From Streptomyces sp. 378 (GTDB lineage: Bacteria; Actinomycetota; Actinomycetes; Streptomycetales; Streptomycetaceae): a DNA stretch of 64,000 nt. Positions 32,868-41,503 of this stretch are shown piece after piece. A model generated the notes under the pieces. That model was not told the origin of the DNA and did not search any database. It was given only the letters and a program-made list of their open reading frames with translations. Location of the stretch: positions 1 to 64,000 of the forward strand of contig NZ_JASKMS010000027.1 of the NCBI RefSeq assembly GCF_030124145.1, read 5' to 3'. Both the position numbers and the translations under genes were made by a program. The first letter of the stretch is position 1. Each line of letters begins with the position of its first letter.

Positions 32868-33302
32868 ATGGGCGAGGCACGTGAGGTCATGGACCGGCTC
32901 ACGGACGCGGTCACCGCACACACCGATCTGAAGGTCGTCGGCGAGCTCTACGCCGAGGACGCAGTCGCCTTCACGCCCGACGAGGGCGAGTTGCGCGGAC
33001 GCGACAGCATCGTCGAGTACTGGCGGACGATGACGGAGGCGGTTCCCGGCGCGACGTTCGAGGTGCTGCACTCCTACGAGGCCGGTGACACGGCCATCGA
33101 CGAGGGGATCTACCGCGGCCGCAACACCGGGCCGCTGGAGCTGCCCAACGGCGAGACGCTGCCGCCGACGCAGAAGGAGGTCCGGATCCGCGGGGTGGAC
33201 ATCGCCACCGTGAAGGACGGACGGATCGTCGACTACCGGCTGTACTTCGACGAGATGGACTTCCTCGGGCAGCTGGGGCTGCTGCCGGACGAGCCGTTCT
33301 GA
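32868..33302 (+). CDS. SnoaL/NTF2-like family protein
   Basis: A 144-residue cone-fold protein of the SnoaL/DUF4440-like superfamily: helix EVMDRLTDAVTAHTDLKVVGELYAEDAV, the FTPDEGELRGRDSIVEYWRTM segment, and C-terminal strands VDIATVKDGRIVDYRLYFDEMDFLGQLGL. Such proteins are small isomerases, hydrolases or binding proteins. The ATG follows GGAGGCG at good spacing. Divergent from the SDR gene, 125 bases apart. Confidence 0.85.
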   Translation: MGEAREVMDRLTDAVTAHTDLKVVGELYAEDAVAFTPDEGELRGRDSIVEYWRTMTEAVPGATFEVLHSYEAGDTAIDEGIYRGRNTGPLELPNGETLPPTQKEVRIRGVDIATVKDGRIVDYRLYFDEMDFLGQLGLLPDEPF

Positions 33303-33329
33303 GGCCCCGGGCGTCCGCTCGGGGTCCGG

Positions 33330-33665
33330 TCAGTTTCCCCGCGGGGCGTACATGATGACGGCCATGCCCGCGAGGCAGACCAGCGCGCCCGTGACGTCCC
33401 AGCGGTCCGGGCGGTAGCCGTCGGCGACCACGCCCCACAGGATCGAACCGGCGACGAAGATCCCGCCGTAGGCGGCGAGGACACGGCCGAAGTGCGCGTC
33501 GGGCTGGAACGTCGCGACGAAGCCGTAGGCGCCGAGCGCGAGGACGCCGCCGGCCACCCAGAGCCAGCCCCTGTGCTCGCGCACGCCCTGCCAGACGAGC
33601 CAGGCGCCGCCGATCTCGAAGAGGGCGGCCAGGACGAAGAGGGCGGCGGAGCGGAGCACGAACAT
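33330..33665 (-). CDS. YnfA family inner-membrane protein (UPF0060)
   Basis: A 111-residue protein with four transmembrane helices. Recognisable family segments are ALFEIGGAWLVWQGVREHRGWLW near 16-38, GFVATFQPDAHFGRVLAAYGG near 48-68 and GSILWGVVADGYRPDRWDVTGA near 73-94. It is a small SMR-like transporter of uncertain substrate. Convergent with the SnoaL-like gene. No strong ribosome-binding site is visible before the ATG. Confidence 0.9.
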   Translation of the reverse strand: MFVLRSAALFVLAALFEIGGAWLVWQGVREHRGWLWVAGGVLALGAYGFVATFQPDAHFGRVLAAYGGIFVAGSILWGVVADGYRPDRWDVTGALVCLAGMAVIMYAPRGN

Positions 33666-34133
33666 GGCGGCCAGCTTGGCATGCGTGCCCGTTCCCGGGC
33701 GCCGAGGAGGCGGCGGCGGAGCCGACCGGCACGGTGCGGGAGCCGCCGCCGACCGCCCGGAAGGCGGGCGTGTCCGGCGAGCCGGCGCGAGCGGCTGCCC
33801 GAGCGCCCGCACGACCTGGTGGCCGAGGCGCCGCGCGGCACCGGCAGCCGGTCGTCCGACGGGGATGTGGAGCGGGCCGGGCCGGGGGCGTGGGGCGGCA
33901 GGCGGCGAGTGGAGGCGGAGTCGGAGGGTTTCCGTGCCGCCCGGCTCCCGGACGCTGAGGGCCGGGTCGAGGCCGTCGGGGTGTGCCTCGGTGGGCGCCG
34001 TGTCGGCGAGCGTCGGTGTTCGGGCGGCTGCTGGTGCGGGCCCCCGCAGGGCCGCGCACCTGGAACAGCCCCGCCGGGGTCGCCGTTCCCCGGGGTATAG
34101 TTGAACCGTAAACAACCTGGAGGGTGAGCGACC
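33666..34133. other. Intergenic region upstream of the LLM oxidoreductase gene
   Basis: About 470 bases. The first 400 are extremely GC-rich with several long open frames but none with a start, site and family match; a decayed gene is possible. The last 40 bases hold a plausible promoter, with TATAGT at about 34097 and the A/T-rich TTGAACCGTAAACAAC just upstream of GGAGGG and the ATG. Confidence 0.4.
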
Positions 34134-35210
34134 ATGCAGTTCGGGATCTTCAGCGTCGGCGACGTCACGCCCGACCCGACCACCGGCCGGACACCGACCG
34201 AGCGCGAGCGGATCAAGGCCATGGTCGCCATCGCGCTGAAGGCCGAGGAGGTGGGGCTCGACGTCTTCGCGACCGGTGAGCACCACAACCCGCCGTTCGT
34301 GCCGTCGTCCCCGACCACGATGCTCGGCTTTGTCGCGGCCCGCACCGAGCGGTTGATCCTCTCCACGGCCACGACCCTGATCACCACCAACGACCCGGTG
34401 AAGATCGCCGAGGACTTCGCGATGCTCCAGCACCTGGCCGACGGCCGGGTGGACCTGATGCTCGGGCGCGGGAACACCGGCCCGGTCTACCCCTGGTTCG
34501 GGCAGGACATCCGGCAGGGCATCCCGCTCGCCGTGGAGAACTACGCCCTGCTGCACCGGCTGTGGCGCGAGGACGTCGTCGACTGGGAGGGGACGTTCCG
34601 TACGCCCCTGCAGGGCTTCACGGCCACGCCCCGCCCGCTGGACGGCGTACCGCCGTTCGTCTGGCACGGGTCGATCCGCTCGCCGGAGATCGCCGAGCAG
34701 GCCGCCTTCTACGGCGACGGCTTCTTCCACAACAACATCTTCTGGCCGGCCGACCACACCAAGCGCATGGTCGAGCTGTACAGGCAGCGGTACGCGCACT
34801 ACGGCCACGGCACGCCCGAGCAGGCGATCGTCGGCCTCGGCGGGCAGGTGTTCATGCGGAAGAACGCCCAGGACGCGGTGCGCGAGTTCCGGCCCTACTT
34901 CGACGTCGCGCCGGTGTACGGGCACGGGCCGTCGCTGGAGGACTTCACGGACCAGACGCCGCTGACCGTCGGCTCCCCGCAGCAGGTCATCGAGAAGACG
35001 CTGGCCTTCCGCGAGTACGCCGGCGACTACCAGCGGCAGCTGTTCCTCGTCGACCACGCCGGGCTGCCGCTGAAGACCGTGCTGGAGCAGATCGACCTGC
35101 TCGGCGAGGAGGTCGTGCCGGTGCTGCGCAAGGAGTTCGCCGTGGGCCGCCCGGCGGACGTGCCGGAGGCCCCGACGCACGCGGCCCGGCTCGCCTCCGC
35201 CCGGGGGTGA
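34134..35210 (+). CDS. LLM class flavin-dependent oxidoreductase
   Basis: A 358-residue luciferase-like monooxygenase (TIM barrel, FMN or F420). It starts MQFGIFSVGDV and contains GLDVFATGEHHNPPF near 40-54, TTTLITTNDPVKIAEDFAML near 81-100, DLMLGRGNTGPVYPWFG near 107-123 and WHGSIRSPEIAEQAAFYGDGFFHNNIFWP near 175-205. The H-H pair and the barrel pattern match the alkanal-monooxygenase-like branch. Substrate unknown. ATG follows GGAGGG. A near-repressor-type operator may lie in the A/T-rich 20 bases upstream. Confidence 0.9.
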   Translation: MQFGIFSVGDVTPDPTTGRTPTERERIKAMVAIALKAEEVGLDVFATGEHHNPPFVPSSPTTMLGFVAARTERLILSTATTLITTNDPVKIAEDFAMLQHLADGRVDLMLGRGNTGPVYPWFGQDIRQGIPLAVENYALLHRLWREDVVDWEGTFRTPLQGFTATPRPLDGVPPFVWHGSIRSPEIAEQAAFYGDGFFHNNIFWPADHTKRMVELYRQRYAHYGHGTPEQAIVGLGGQVFMRKNAQDAVREFRPYFDVAPVYGHGPSLEDFTDQTPLTVGSPQQVIEKTLAFREYAGDYQRQLFLVDHAGLPLKTVLEQIDLLGEEVVPVLRKEFAVGRPADVPEAPTHAARLASARG

Positions 35211-35327
35211 GAGGACGGCAGGGCCCGGCTCCCCGGTTGCGTGGGCCCTGGTGAGAGGGCAGTAAGAAGGACGCTCCGGCGCAGCGCATGCGGCCCCCGG
35301 GACCCGGCGGCTTGGCACACTGGACGC

Positions 35328-36047
35328 GTGCCCCACACCGTGCTGCTCGCCGAAGACGACCGCGCCATCCGCCACGCCCTGGAGCGTGCCCTGACGCTGG
35401 AGGGCTACCGGGTCATGGCGGTCGCCGACGGCGTCGAGGCGCTGGCGCAGGCCCACCGCAACCGTCCGGACGTGCTCGTCCTGGACGTGATGATGCCCGG
35501 CATCGACGGGCTCCAGGTGTGCCGGGTGCTGCGCGCCGAGGGCGACCGGACGCCGGTGCTCATGCTGACGGCCCTCGTGGAGACCGCCGACCGGATCGCC
35601 GGCCTGGACGCGGGCGCCGACGACTACGTGGTGAAGCCCTTCGACGTGGAGGAGGTCTTCGCCCGGCTGCGCGCCCTGCTGCGCCGCACCAGCCCGGTGG
35701 GCGTCGGGAGCGCACCGGCGGCCGAGGCGCCCAGGCCGCTCCCGGAGCGGTTCATCGAGGCGGCCGGCGTCCGCATGGACCCGCAGGCGCGCCGGGCCTG
35801 GCGGGGGGCGCGCGAGCTGGAGCTGACCCGCACCGAGTTCGAGCTGCTCGAACTGCTGGTCCGCAACGCGGGCATCGTCCTCGACCACTCGACGATCTAC
35901 GACCGCATCTGGGGCTACGACTTCGGGCCCGGCTCCAAGAACCTCGCCGTCTACGTCGGCTATCTGCGCCGCAAGCTCGACGAGCCGGACGCCCCGCAGC
36001 TGATCCACACGGTGCGTGGCGTGGGTTACGTGCTGCGGGCGGACTGA
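35328..36047 (+). CDS. OmpR-family response regulator
   Basis: A 239-residue two-component response regulator. Receiver domain 1-120 with acidic pocket AEDD at 8-11, phospho-Asp in VLVLDVMMPG at about 53 and Lys in VVKPFD near 103. After a Pro/Ala linker the winged-helix domain (about 145-238) contains ELTRTEFELLELLVRNAG and YVGYLRRKLDEPDAPQLIHTVRGVGYVLR. It resembles the MprA/CseB branch. GTG at 35328. The sensor kinase gene starts at the very next base after its stop. Confidence 0.95.
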   Translation: MPHTVLLAEDDRAIRHALERALTLEGYRVMAVADGVEALAQAHRNRPDVLVLDVMMPGIDGLQVCRVLRAEGDRTPVLMLTALVETADRIAGLDAGADDYVVKPFDVEEVFARLRALLRRTSPVGVGSAPAAEAPRPLPERFIEAAGVRMDPQARRAWRGARELELTRTEFELLELLVRNAGIVLDHSTIYDRIWGYDFGPGSKNLAVYVGYLRRKLDEPDAPQLIHTVRGVGYVLRAD

Positions 36048-37466
36048 GTGGGCCGCCTGCGCCGACTGCTGAGCGGGCGGCGGCCGAAACTGGTCTCGCT
36101 GCGCACCACCTTCGCGGTGTCGTTCGCGGCGGTGACGGCGGCCGTGACGATCCTGGTCGGCATCCTGTCCTACGGCGCCGCCGCCCGGCTGGTGCGGGTG
36201 GACCAGCAGACGGTGTTCGAGGAGGTCGTGCAGGACCTGCGCGACGAGGTGCGCCAGAACCACATGACACCCGGCGACTTCTCGTCCGCCGCGCCCGGCC
36301 ACGACCTGGTGCGTCCGGCCCGCACGGACGTGCAGGTGCTCGGCCCGGACGGGCACGTCGTCGACGCGGGCAGCCCGGGACTGCCGGTCACCGGCGCCGA
36401 CGTGCGGATCGCCGCCGCGGCCGACTCCGGGCGGGTGGTCGAGCACAAGGACGTCGACGTGGGCGACGACGTCTACCGCGTCGCGACCGTCTCCCTCGGC
36501 GACGGCCGGGGCGCGGTGCAGGTGGCGCAGGAGTTCAGCGACGTCGAGGACCTGCTGCGGGCGCTCCAGCAGCGGACCCTGCTGCTGATGGCCGCCGTGG
36601 TGGTCGGCGCGGGGCTGTTCGGCTGGTGGCTGGCCCGGCGGATCACCCGCCGCCTGGTCGTGCTGACCGACGCAGCCGAGGACGTCGCCCGCACCCGCCG
36701 ACTGGGCATCCAGGTACCGGTGGCCGGCCACGACGAGGTGGGCCGCCTCGGCCGCGCCTTCGACCGCATGCTGGGCCGGCTCGCCCAGTCCGAGGAGGAC
36801 CAGCGCCGCCTGGTGCAGGACGCGGGGCACGAGCTGCGCACGCCGCTCACCTCGCTGCGCACGAACATCTCCCTGCTGCGCCGGATCGACGAACTCCCGC
36901 CCGAGACACGCGAGGAACTCGTCGCCGACCTGGGCCAGGAGGCCCGGGAACTGACCGATCTGGTCAACGAGCTGGTGGATCTCGCGGCCGGGCAGTCCGA
37001 CACCGAGCCGCCGCGCCGACTGGACGTCGCCGACATCGCCGAGGAGGTGGCGGGGGTGGCCCGGCGCCGCAGCGGCCGGCGGATCCTGCTGCGCGCGAGC
37101 GGTGACACCACGACCGACGGGCGGGCCGGGATGCTGACCCGGGCGCTGTCCAACCTCGTCGAGAACGCGGTGAAGTTCGACCAGGGAGGCCGGGCCCCCA
37201 TCGAGATCGTCGTCTCCGGTCCGGCCCGGCCCGGCCGGATCCGGGTCGAGGTCCTCGACCGCGGCCCGGGCATCGCCGACAGCGACCTCACCCGGATCTT
37301 CGACCGGTTCTATCGCGCCGCCGACGCCCGCTCCCTGCCGGGTTCCGGACTGGGCCTGTCCATCGTCCGCGAGGTCGCCCTCGTACACGGGGGAGCGCCC
37401 TTCGCGTTCCGGCGGGAGGGCGGCGGGACGGTGATCGGGTTCACGGTGGGCGGAGGGCTCGACTGA
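36048..37466 (+). CDS. Sensor histidine kinase
   Basis: A 472-residue membrane kinase and partner of the preceding regulator. TM1 near 22-45, extracellular sensor to about 175, TM2 near 180-200 (LLLMAAVVVGAGLFGWWLA), HAMP near 200-250, H-box QDAGHELRTPLTSLR with His near 261, N-box NLVENAVKFD near 370, G-boxes DRGPGIAD and GSGLGLSIV near 405-440. GTG starts immediately after the regulator stop codon, so translation is coupled. Signal unknown. Confidence 0.95.
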   Translation: MGRLRRLLSGRRPKLVSLRTTFAVSFAAVTAAVTILVGILSYGAAARLVRVDQQTVFEEVVQDLRDEVRQNHMTPGDFSSAAPGHDLVRPARTDVQVLGPDGHVVDAGSPGLPVTGADVRIAAAADSGRVVEHKDVDVGDDVYRVATVSLGDGRGAVQVAQEFSDVEDLLRALQQRTLLLMAAVVVGAGLFGWWLARRITRRLVVLTDAAEDVARTRRLGIQVPVAGHDEVGRLGRAFDRMLGRLAQSEEDQRRLVQDAGHELRTPLTSLRTNISLLRRIDELPPETREELVADLGQEARELTDLVNELVDLAAGQSDTEPPRRLDVADIAEEVAGVARRRSGRRILLRASGDTTTDGRAGMLTRALSNLVENAVKFDQGGRAPIEIVVSGPARPGRIRVEVLDRGPGIADSDLTRIFDRFYRAADARSLPGSGLGLSIVREVALVHGGAPFAFRREGGGTVIGFTVGGGLD

Positions 37467-37489
37467 CTCCGCGGGCTCCGAACACCGGG

Positions 37490-37790
37490 TCCCTGGTCCG
37501 CGATCCCGCCCGCGTCGTCTTCGCCCACGTGCTGGAGGCGGCCAGCCGCACGCGACGACCTCGTGCACGGTCGCCCGCACCAGGTACTCGCCCGGCACGG
37601 AGTCGCGCTCGCCGTACGGTCGGGACAGGGCCTCGCCCATGGAGCGGGCGCCGATGCGGGTGGGGCGGTGGCGCGGCTTCTCCGGGCCCTGGGTGAGCCG
37701 CGCGGTGCAGTGGAGCATCACGTAGCCGTACGGCGGTTCCTGGTCGTCCCCCGCGATCCCCTGGCCCTCCCCGGGGCGGGTGCGTCGGCG
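37490..37790 (-). pseudogene. Frameshifted remnant of a conserved-looking protein
   Basis: On the minus strand a coding-quality frame reads GDDQEPPYGYVMLHCTARL, then GEYLVRATVHEVVACGW (about 37745 down to 37542). There it degenerates, while the next frame continues with QHVGEDDAGGIADQGPGV (37528-37480). A single frameshift near 37540 would join the two into one protein. No start codon with a site is seen and the 5' end abuts the GNAT gene. I do not recognise the family with certainty. It may instead be a chance open frame in GC-rich DNA. Confidence 0.35.
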
Positions 37791-37801
37791 CGGTGGGCCG
37801 G

Positions 37802-38602
37802 TCAGTCGCCGAGGGCGTAGAACCGCAGCGGGGAGTTGGGCCGGAACCCGATCCGCGGGTACACGGGCGCTCCGGCGGCGGTCGCGTGCAGCGTCGCCCG
37901 GGTCAGCCCGGTGGCCCGGGCCCCTTCGTGGAGCGCCTTGCGGGTCACGGCCTCTCCGTACCCCCGCCGCTCCCAGGCCGGATCGGTGGCGACGAGCGCG
38001 ACGAAGAGCCGTCCGTCGGCCTCGATCGCGGCGGCGCAGGTCACGGGGACCCCGTCCCGCAGGCCCAGGTACGCGTACACCCGGCTCTTCCACAACGCGG
38101 ACCCGGCGAGCCCGTCCCGCCCGGCGTCCAGCGGGAATCCGTAGGCCCGCGCGTTGATGTCCGCGTAGGCCCGCAGCAGGTCGTCGTCGGTCACGCGTAC
38201 GAAGGTCAGTTCGGGATGGACGGGGTCGGGGATCGGCAGCAGGTCTCCCGCCATGCCGGTACCGGCAAAGGCGTAGCGCAGGCCCGCCTGTTCGGCGGCT
38301 TCCCCGAGCCCGGCGCGTGCCTGCGGGTCGAGCAGGTCCTCGAAGACCCACAGGAACCCGGCGTGGGTCTTGGACCGCATGATCTCGGCGGTCTCGATCA
38401 GCCGTTGCTTCAGCAGCCCGGCGTCCGCGCCGACATCGGTCAGGGTCACGCAGTTCCAGAAGGCGAACCGGCAGTCGGCCCACCGCACGGCGATGCCGGG
38501 CAGGTCCCGTACATCGGCCTGCGGGTCCCGGTCGAGCACCATGGTCCGCCAGACGGTGGCGAGCTGCTCCATCGACTCGATCGAGTCCGCGAGATCGCGC
38601 AC
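37802..38602 (-). CDS. GNAT family N-acetyltransferase
   Basis: A 266-residue acetyltransferase. The C-terminal GNAT domain (about 135-255) has the acetyl-CoA loop RLFVALVATDPAWERRGYGEAVTRKAL, with R/Q-x-x-G-x-G/A as RRGYGEA near 208-214, and ends ATAAGAPVYPRIGFRPNSPLRFY, the usual Tyr strand. The N-terminal half (1-130) is a separate domain like other two-part Streptomyces GNATs. Substrate unknown. GTG at 38602. Confidence 0.87.
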   Translation of the reverse strand: MRDLADSIESMEQLATVWRTMVLDRDPQADVRDLPGIAVRWADCRFAFWNCVTLTDVGADAGLLKQRLIETAEIMRSKTHAGFLWVFEDLLDPQARAGLGEAAEQAGLRYAFAGTGMAGDLLPIPDPVHPELTFVRVTDDDLLRAYADINARAYGFPLDAGRDGLAGSALWKSRVYAYLGLRDGVPVTCAAAIEADGRLFVALVATDPAWERRGYGEAVTRKALHEGARATGLTRATLHATAAGAPVYPRIGFRPNSPLRFYALGD

Positions 38603-38721
38603 AAGGGCCCCCTCAGATCACGGTCGGCGACGGCCGCCGTACTCGTCCCGTCCGTCGCGGGATGCCTCGGAGCGACCCCACGACGCGTAGATCCTGCCCT
38701 TCGGCGGAGGGGCTCTGCGCG

Positions 38722-39081
38722 TCACATTCCGGCCATCACCCCTCGGGCGGCGGTCGAGGGACGGGGCGATCCGCCGGGGCGGTGCTGTGCGGAGTTGAGG
38801 CGCCGGGCTTCTTCGAGCTGGTCTTCGAGCATGATGATCCGGCAGGCGGCCTCGATCGGCGTGCCCTGGTCGACGAGCCGGCGGGCGCGGGCGGCGGCGC
38901 GGAGTTGGTGGCGGGAGTAGCGACGGTGGCCGCCCCGGGAGCGCAGGGGTGTGATCAGGGAGGCCTCGTCGAGGGCGCGGAGAAAGCCGGGAGTGGTGTC
39001 GAGCAGCGCGGCGGCCCGGCCGGTCGTGTAGGCGGGGTAGTGGTCGTCGTCGAGACGGCTCAGTGTCTCGTCTGCTGTCAT
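38722..39081 (-). CDS. MerR family transcriptional regulator
   Basis: A 119-residue regulator of the HspR-like MerR type. HTH and wing: AYTTGRAAALLDTTPGFLRALDEASLITPLRSRGGHRRYSRHQL (residues 17-60), then a helix ARARRLVDQGTPIEAACRIIMLEDQLEEARRL that should dimerise. No ligand domain. ATG at 39081 follows AGAGAGGTGAG. A 32-bp perfect palindrome lies 27-58 bases upstream of the start and could be its own operator. Confidence 0.88.
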   Translation of the reverse strand: MTADETLSRLDDDHYPAYTTGRAAALLDTTPGFLRALDEASLITPLRSRGGHRRYSRHQLRAAARARRLVDQGTPIEAACRIIMLEDQLEEARRLNSAQHRPGGSPRPSTAARGVMAGM

Positions 39082-39107
39082 CTCACCTCTCTGGTGGAAC
39101 GCGTAGA

Positions 39108-39139
39108 GGGGCCCTGGTGCCGTACGGCACCAGGGCCCC
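39108..39139. promoter_or_regulatory. Perfect 32-bp palindrome upstream of the MerR gene
   Basis: GGGGCCCTGGTGCCGT followed directly by its exact reverse complement, with no spacer. It lies in the MerR gene's 5' region (27 bases before the ATG), so it is an operator or cruciform/hairpin attenuator candidate. Confidence 0.7.
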
Positions 39140-39759
39140 GAAGGGACTGCTACACCATCTGCCGGCCCCAATACCTCGCCGGCCTTCTGTTTCCGCCCTG
39201 CCGTCCGGTACTGCGACGGGGGTGCGGGGATCGCGGATGCGTGACCGGAGACCACCTGCCTATCGATGTCCTGCGGCACCCGGACTCATGTCTTGTGCCC
39301 GGGCGATCCTGATGGCGCTCGAGTCCTCCGTTCTTCCCTCTGAATCGATCACTTGCCAAACGGGAACTGCGTACTGCTGATGGCGGCCCCTCGTCCTGCG
39401 GGCCACCCGGTCCGGTCGCCAGCTCCGTCGCCGTCGTGCAACCACCTGGCTTCGGAACTCCGCCACCGCACCGTCATGCGGGTACTGCTGCCCGGCAGTT
39501 CGTGTCTGCCGGGCCTCACTGGATCTCGGCTACGAGAGAAACGATAAAGAGTCGAATGAAGAATGTCTACTCTGGCGAGCGCAGATTTTGATCTGCTCGG
39601 CGGTGAGGTTCCGGCTCGGCCGATCTCCGCGCGCCGAGGGGCCACCCGCGACGCCCGGGACATCCGGGCTTCCGGCGGCGCCACCGGGCCCGCCCGTTAC
39701 GTCTCGGAAGTGCCACCGCCCGAAGCGCCCGGGCCGGCCGGTGCATAGAATCCGGTCCC
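39140..39759. other. Gene-poor region with a stem-loop
   Basis: About 620 bases with no convincing gene. A 9-bp stem, GCCCGGCAG pairing with CTGCCGGGC (39490-39514, loop TTCGTGT), is terminator-like. A-rich bases near 39535-39560 (GAGAAACGATAAAGAG) may be a promoter. A 61-codon open frame at 39563-39748 lacks a ribosome-binding site and is not called. Confidence 0.4.
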
Positions 39760-40119
39760 ATGCGGAAGCCTGACGAGCTGATCGTTGACATCGCTGCCCT
39801 TGTGGAGTCGGGGCACAGCAACCAGATGTCCTTGACCGTGGTCGCCGGTGGTGCTGTCATCACCGGTCGGCTGGCCCCAGAAGCCGTGTGGAGGCAGAGG
39901 GTTTCGGAGGTGCTGACCAACTCCGCCCGACTCGGCGAGTTCTCCACCGTCTTCGACACCCCAGTGAAGAAGGACGGCCCGCCCACGCATCTGCACTTCC
40001 ATGTCGCCCGCATCCTCCAGGGCACGGTGGGGATCCCGGAGACGGGCGGGATGTACCGCGTCGCCATCGAGGACGTCAGCGCCTGGACCGTGGGGGACTT
40101 CAGCTACTCCGACCACTGA
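39760..40119 (+). CDS. GvpU-like small protein
   Basis: A 119-residue soluble protein. The pattern MSLTVVAGGAVITGRLAPEAVW near 24-45 and THLHFHVARILQG near 75-87 followed by GMYRVAIEDVSAWTVGDFS resembles the gas-vesicle accessory protein GvpU, in which a hydrophobic beta sheet is followed by a conserved helix. No other gas-vesicle genes lie in the window, so the role is unclear. Similarity is by eye and moderate; it may simply be a conserved hypothetical. A 15-bp stem-loop follows the stop. Confidence 0.6.
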   Translation: MRKPDELIVDIAALVESGHSNQMSLTVVAGGAVITGRLAPEAVWRQRVSEVLTNSARLGEFSTVFDTPVKKDGPPTHLHFHVARILQGTVGIPETGGMYRVAIEDVSAWTVGDFSYSDH

Positions 40120-40137
40120 GCCACCGACCCGGCAGCA

Positions 40138-40176
40138 GACATCCACGCGGGAGCAGACCGTTCCCGCGTGGATGTC
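40138..40176 (+). terminator. Stem-loop after the GvpU-like gene
   Basis: GACATCCACGCGGGA (40138-40152) and TCCCGCGTGGATGTC (40162-40176) form a perfect 15-bp stem with a 9-base loop, 18 bases after the stop codon. The following ~240 bases up to the HTTM gene hold no gene I can support. Confidence 0.8.
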
Positions 40177-40420
40177 CCCTGGCGCACCCCTCGAGAGGCG
40201 GGAGGGCCCGCACCAGGGCAGTCGCCCACCTCACCACCGGGGAATTCGCCAGACGGCCCCGCAGGGCGTGCGGGGCGGTGCGCAGGCGGTCGCCAGGGGA
40301 TCGTCGCGGACAACCACGACCGCCTGCCGGGCGGGACCGCGGCCTGCGCCCTCCCCACAGGCCGCCGCCGACGGCGGAGCCGACGGGCAGACGCCACTCT
40401 GCCCGCCCTTCCGCCAACCG

Positions 40421-41503
40421 TCACCGCAGGTTCGAGCCGAGGGTCTCGGGCCTGGCCTGCGGAGGCACGGCCCCACCCCCCGCCTCCCCGCGCGGACGCG
40501 GCAGCCGTACGCCGAGCCGCCGTGCCGTACGGCGCCCCAGGCGGGGCAGCGAGGTGTAGAAACGGTCAGGCAGGAACACGGCGTCCGCGATGATCATGGC
40601 ACCTGAGAAGACCGGCAGCCCCAGCAGTACCGCGATGCCGGCGTGCATGCCCAGCAAGAGTGCGAGGACGGGGTACTTGAGCTTGCCGAACAGCACGAAC
40701 GGGAAGGCGACCTGGGTGAGAACGGTCAGGTAGCTGATGGCCGCGATCGCGAGAGGGTACTGGTCCAAGAGGTGGGAGAGCGCGGGCCAGGGCTGGAAGA
40801 GTTCGAGGTGCAGTACGTAGTGGAGTGCCGTGCCGTCGGCCCAGTACGTGCCCTGGACCTTGTACAGGCCGGCCGATCCGTACAGGAGGCAGACCTGCGC
40901 CGCGATGACGAACACGCCGCAGTTGTGCACCACGGTGGTCAACGTGACCCGGGAGTCCTGGAGTTGCTGCATGGTCGGGCTCGGACTCCTCGGGGTCGCC
41001 GCACCGGTCGCGTGAGCCGCCTTGCGTCGCTCTCGGCGTGCGTCCAGGGACCAGCGCCGGCCGCACGCGGTGAGCACGAGGTACAGGGACATCAGCAGAA
41101 CCAGGTTGTCACCCCCGTCCGTCATGAAGATCGACCGCGAGTGGAACGACGTCACCACGACGGCGAACGCGATGGACGTGGCCCGGGTCCGCCAGCCGAG
41201 CATGAACAGCGCGGATGTCACGAGAGCCGCCCCGTAGCACAGCTCGAAGTAGACGAAGCTGTCCGACAGGAGCAGGAAGCTGTACCAGCCCGTCTGGTCG
41301 AAGAGCTGCGCGGCCAGCGCGGGTGTCCACGGGGAGCCCGGACCCCAGATCTCGTGGCGGTGCGGGAACTCGCGGAGCAGGAAGACCAGGTAGAGCAGTC
41401 CGTAGCCGATGCGCAGCACCGACGTGGCGTACAGGGATACCGGTCGGCCTGTGACGAGCGCGATCGCCGCGGCGGGGATCTTGCGCATCTGCTCACTTCT
41501 CAT
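40421..41503 (-). CDS. HTTM (vitamin-K carboxylase-like) membrane protein
   Basis: A 360-residue polytopic membrane protein with about nine hydrophobic segments. The HTTM superfamily pattern is visible: SVLRIGYGLLYLVFLLREFPHR near 28-49, then RTRATSIAFAVVVTSFHSRSIFMTDGGDNLVLLMSLYLVL near 105-144. Family members are relatives of the gamma-glutamyl carboxylase without its active lysine context; most are uncharacterised. The ATG overlaps the end of the DUF5819 gene by 11 bases, so the two are coupled. The last ~30 residues are a Gly/Pro/Arg tail. Confidence 0.82.
   Translation of the reverse strand: MRSEQMRKIPAAAIALVTGRPVSLYATSVLRIGYGLLYLVFLLREFPHRHEIWGPGSPWTPALAAQLFDQTGWYSFLLLSDSFVYFELCYGAALVTSALFMLGWRTRATSIAFAVVVTSFHSRSIFMTDGGDNLVLLMSLYLVLTACGRRWSLDARRERRKAAHATGAATPRSPSPTMQQLQDSRVTLTTVVHNCGVFVIAAQVCLLYGSAGLYKVQGTYWADGTALHYVLHLELFQPWPALSHLLDQYPLAIAAISYLTVLTQVAFPFVLFGKLKYPVLALLLGMHAGIAVLLGLPVFSGAMIIADAVFLPDRFYTSLPRLGRRTARRLGVRLPRPRGEAGGGAVPPQARPETLGSNLR

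Noticed and set aside
33666..34100. Long open frames between YnfA and the LLM gene
   Set aside because: Several frames are open because of extreme GC; none has a start with a site or a recognisable domain.
33330..38483. A 1,717-codon open frame on the minus strand
   Set aside because: It is a GC-rich shadow running antisense to the two-component and LLM genes. Only its last 111 codons (YnfA) and possibly a short relic near 37.5-37.8 kb have protein-like quality.
39563..39748. A 61-codon ORF (MSTLASADFDLLGG...)
   Set aside because: No ribosome-binding site, no recognised family, and the second half is low-complexity shadow sequence.
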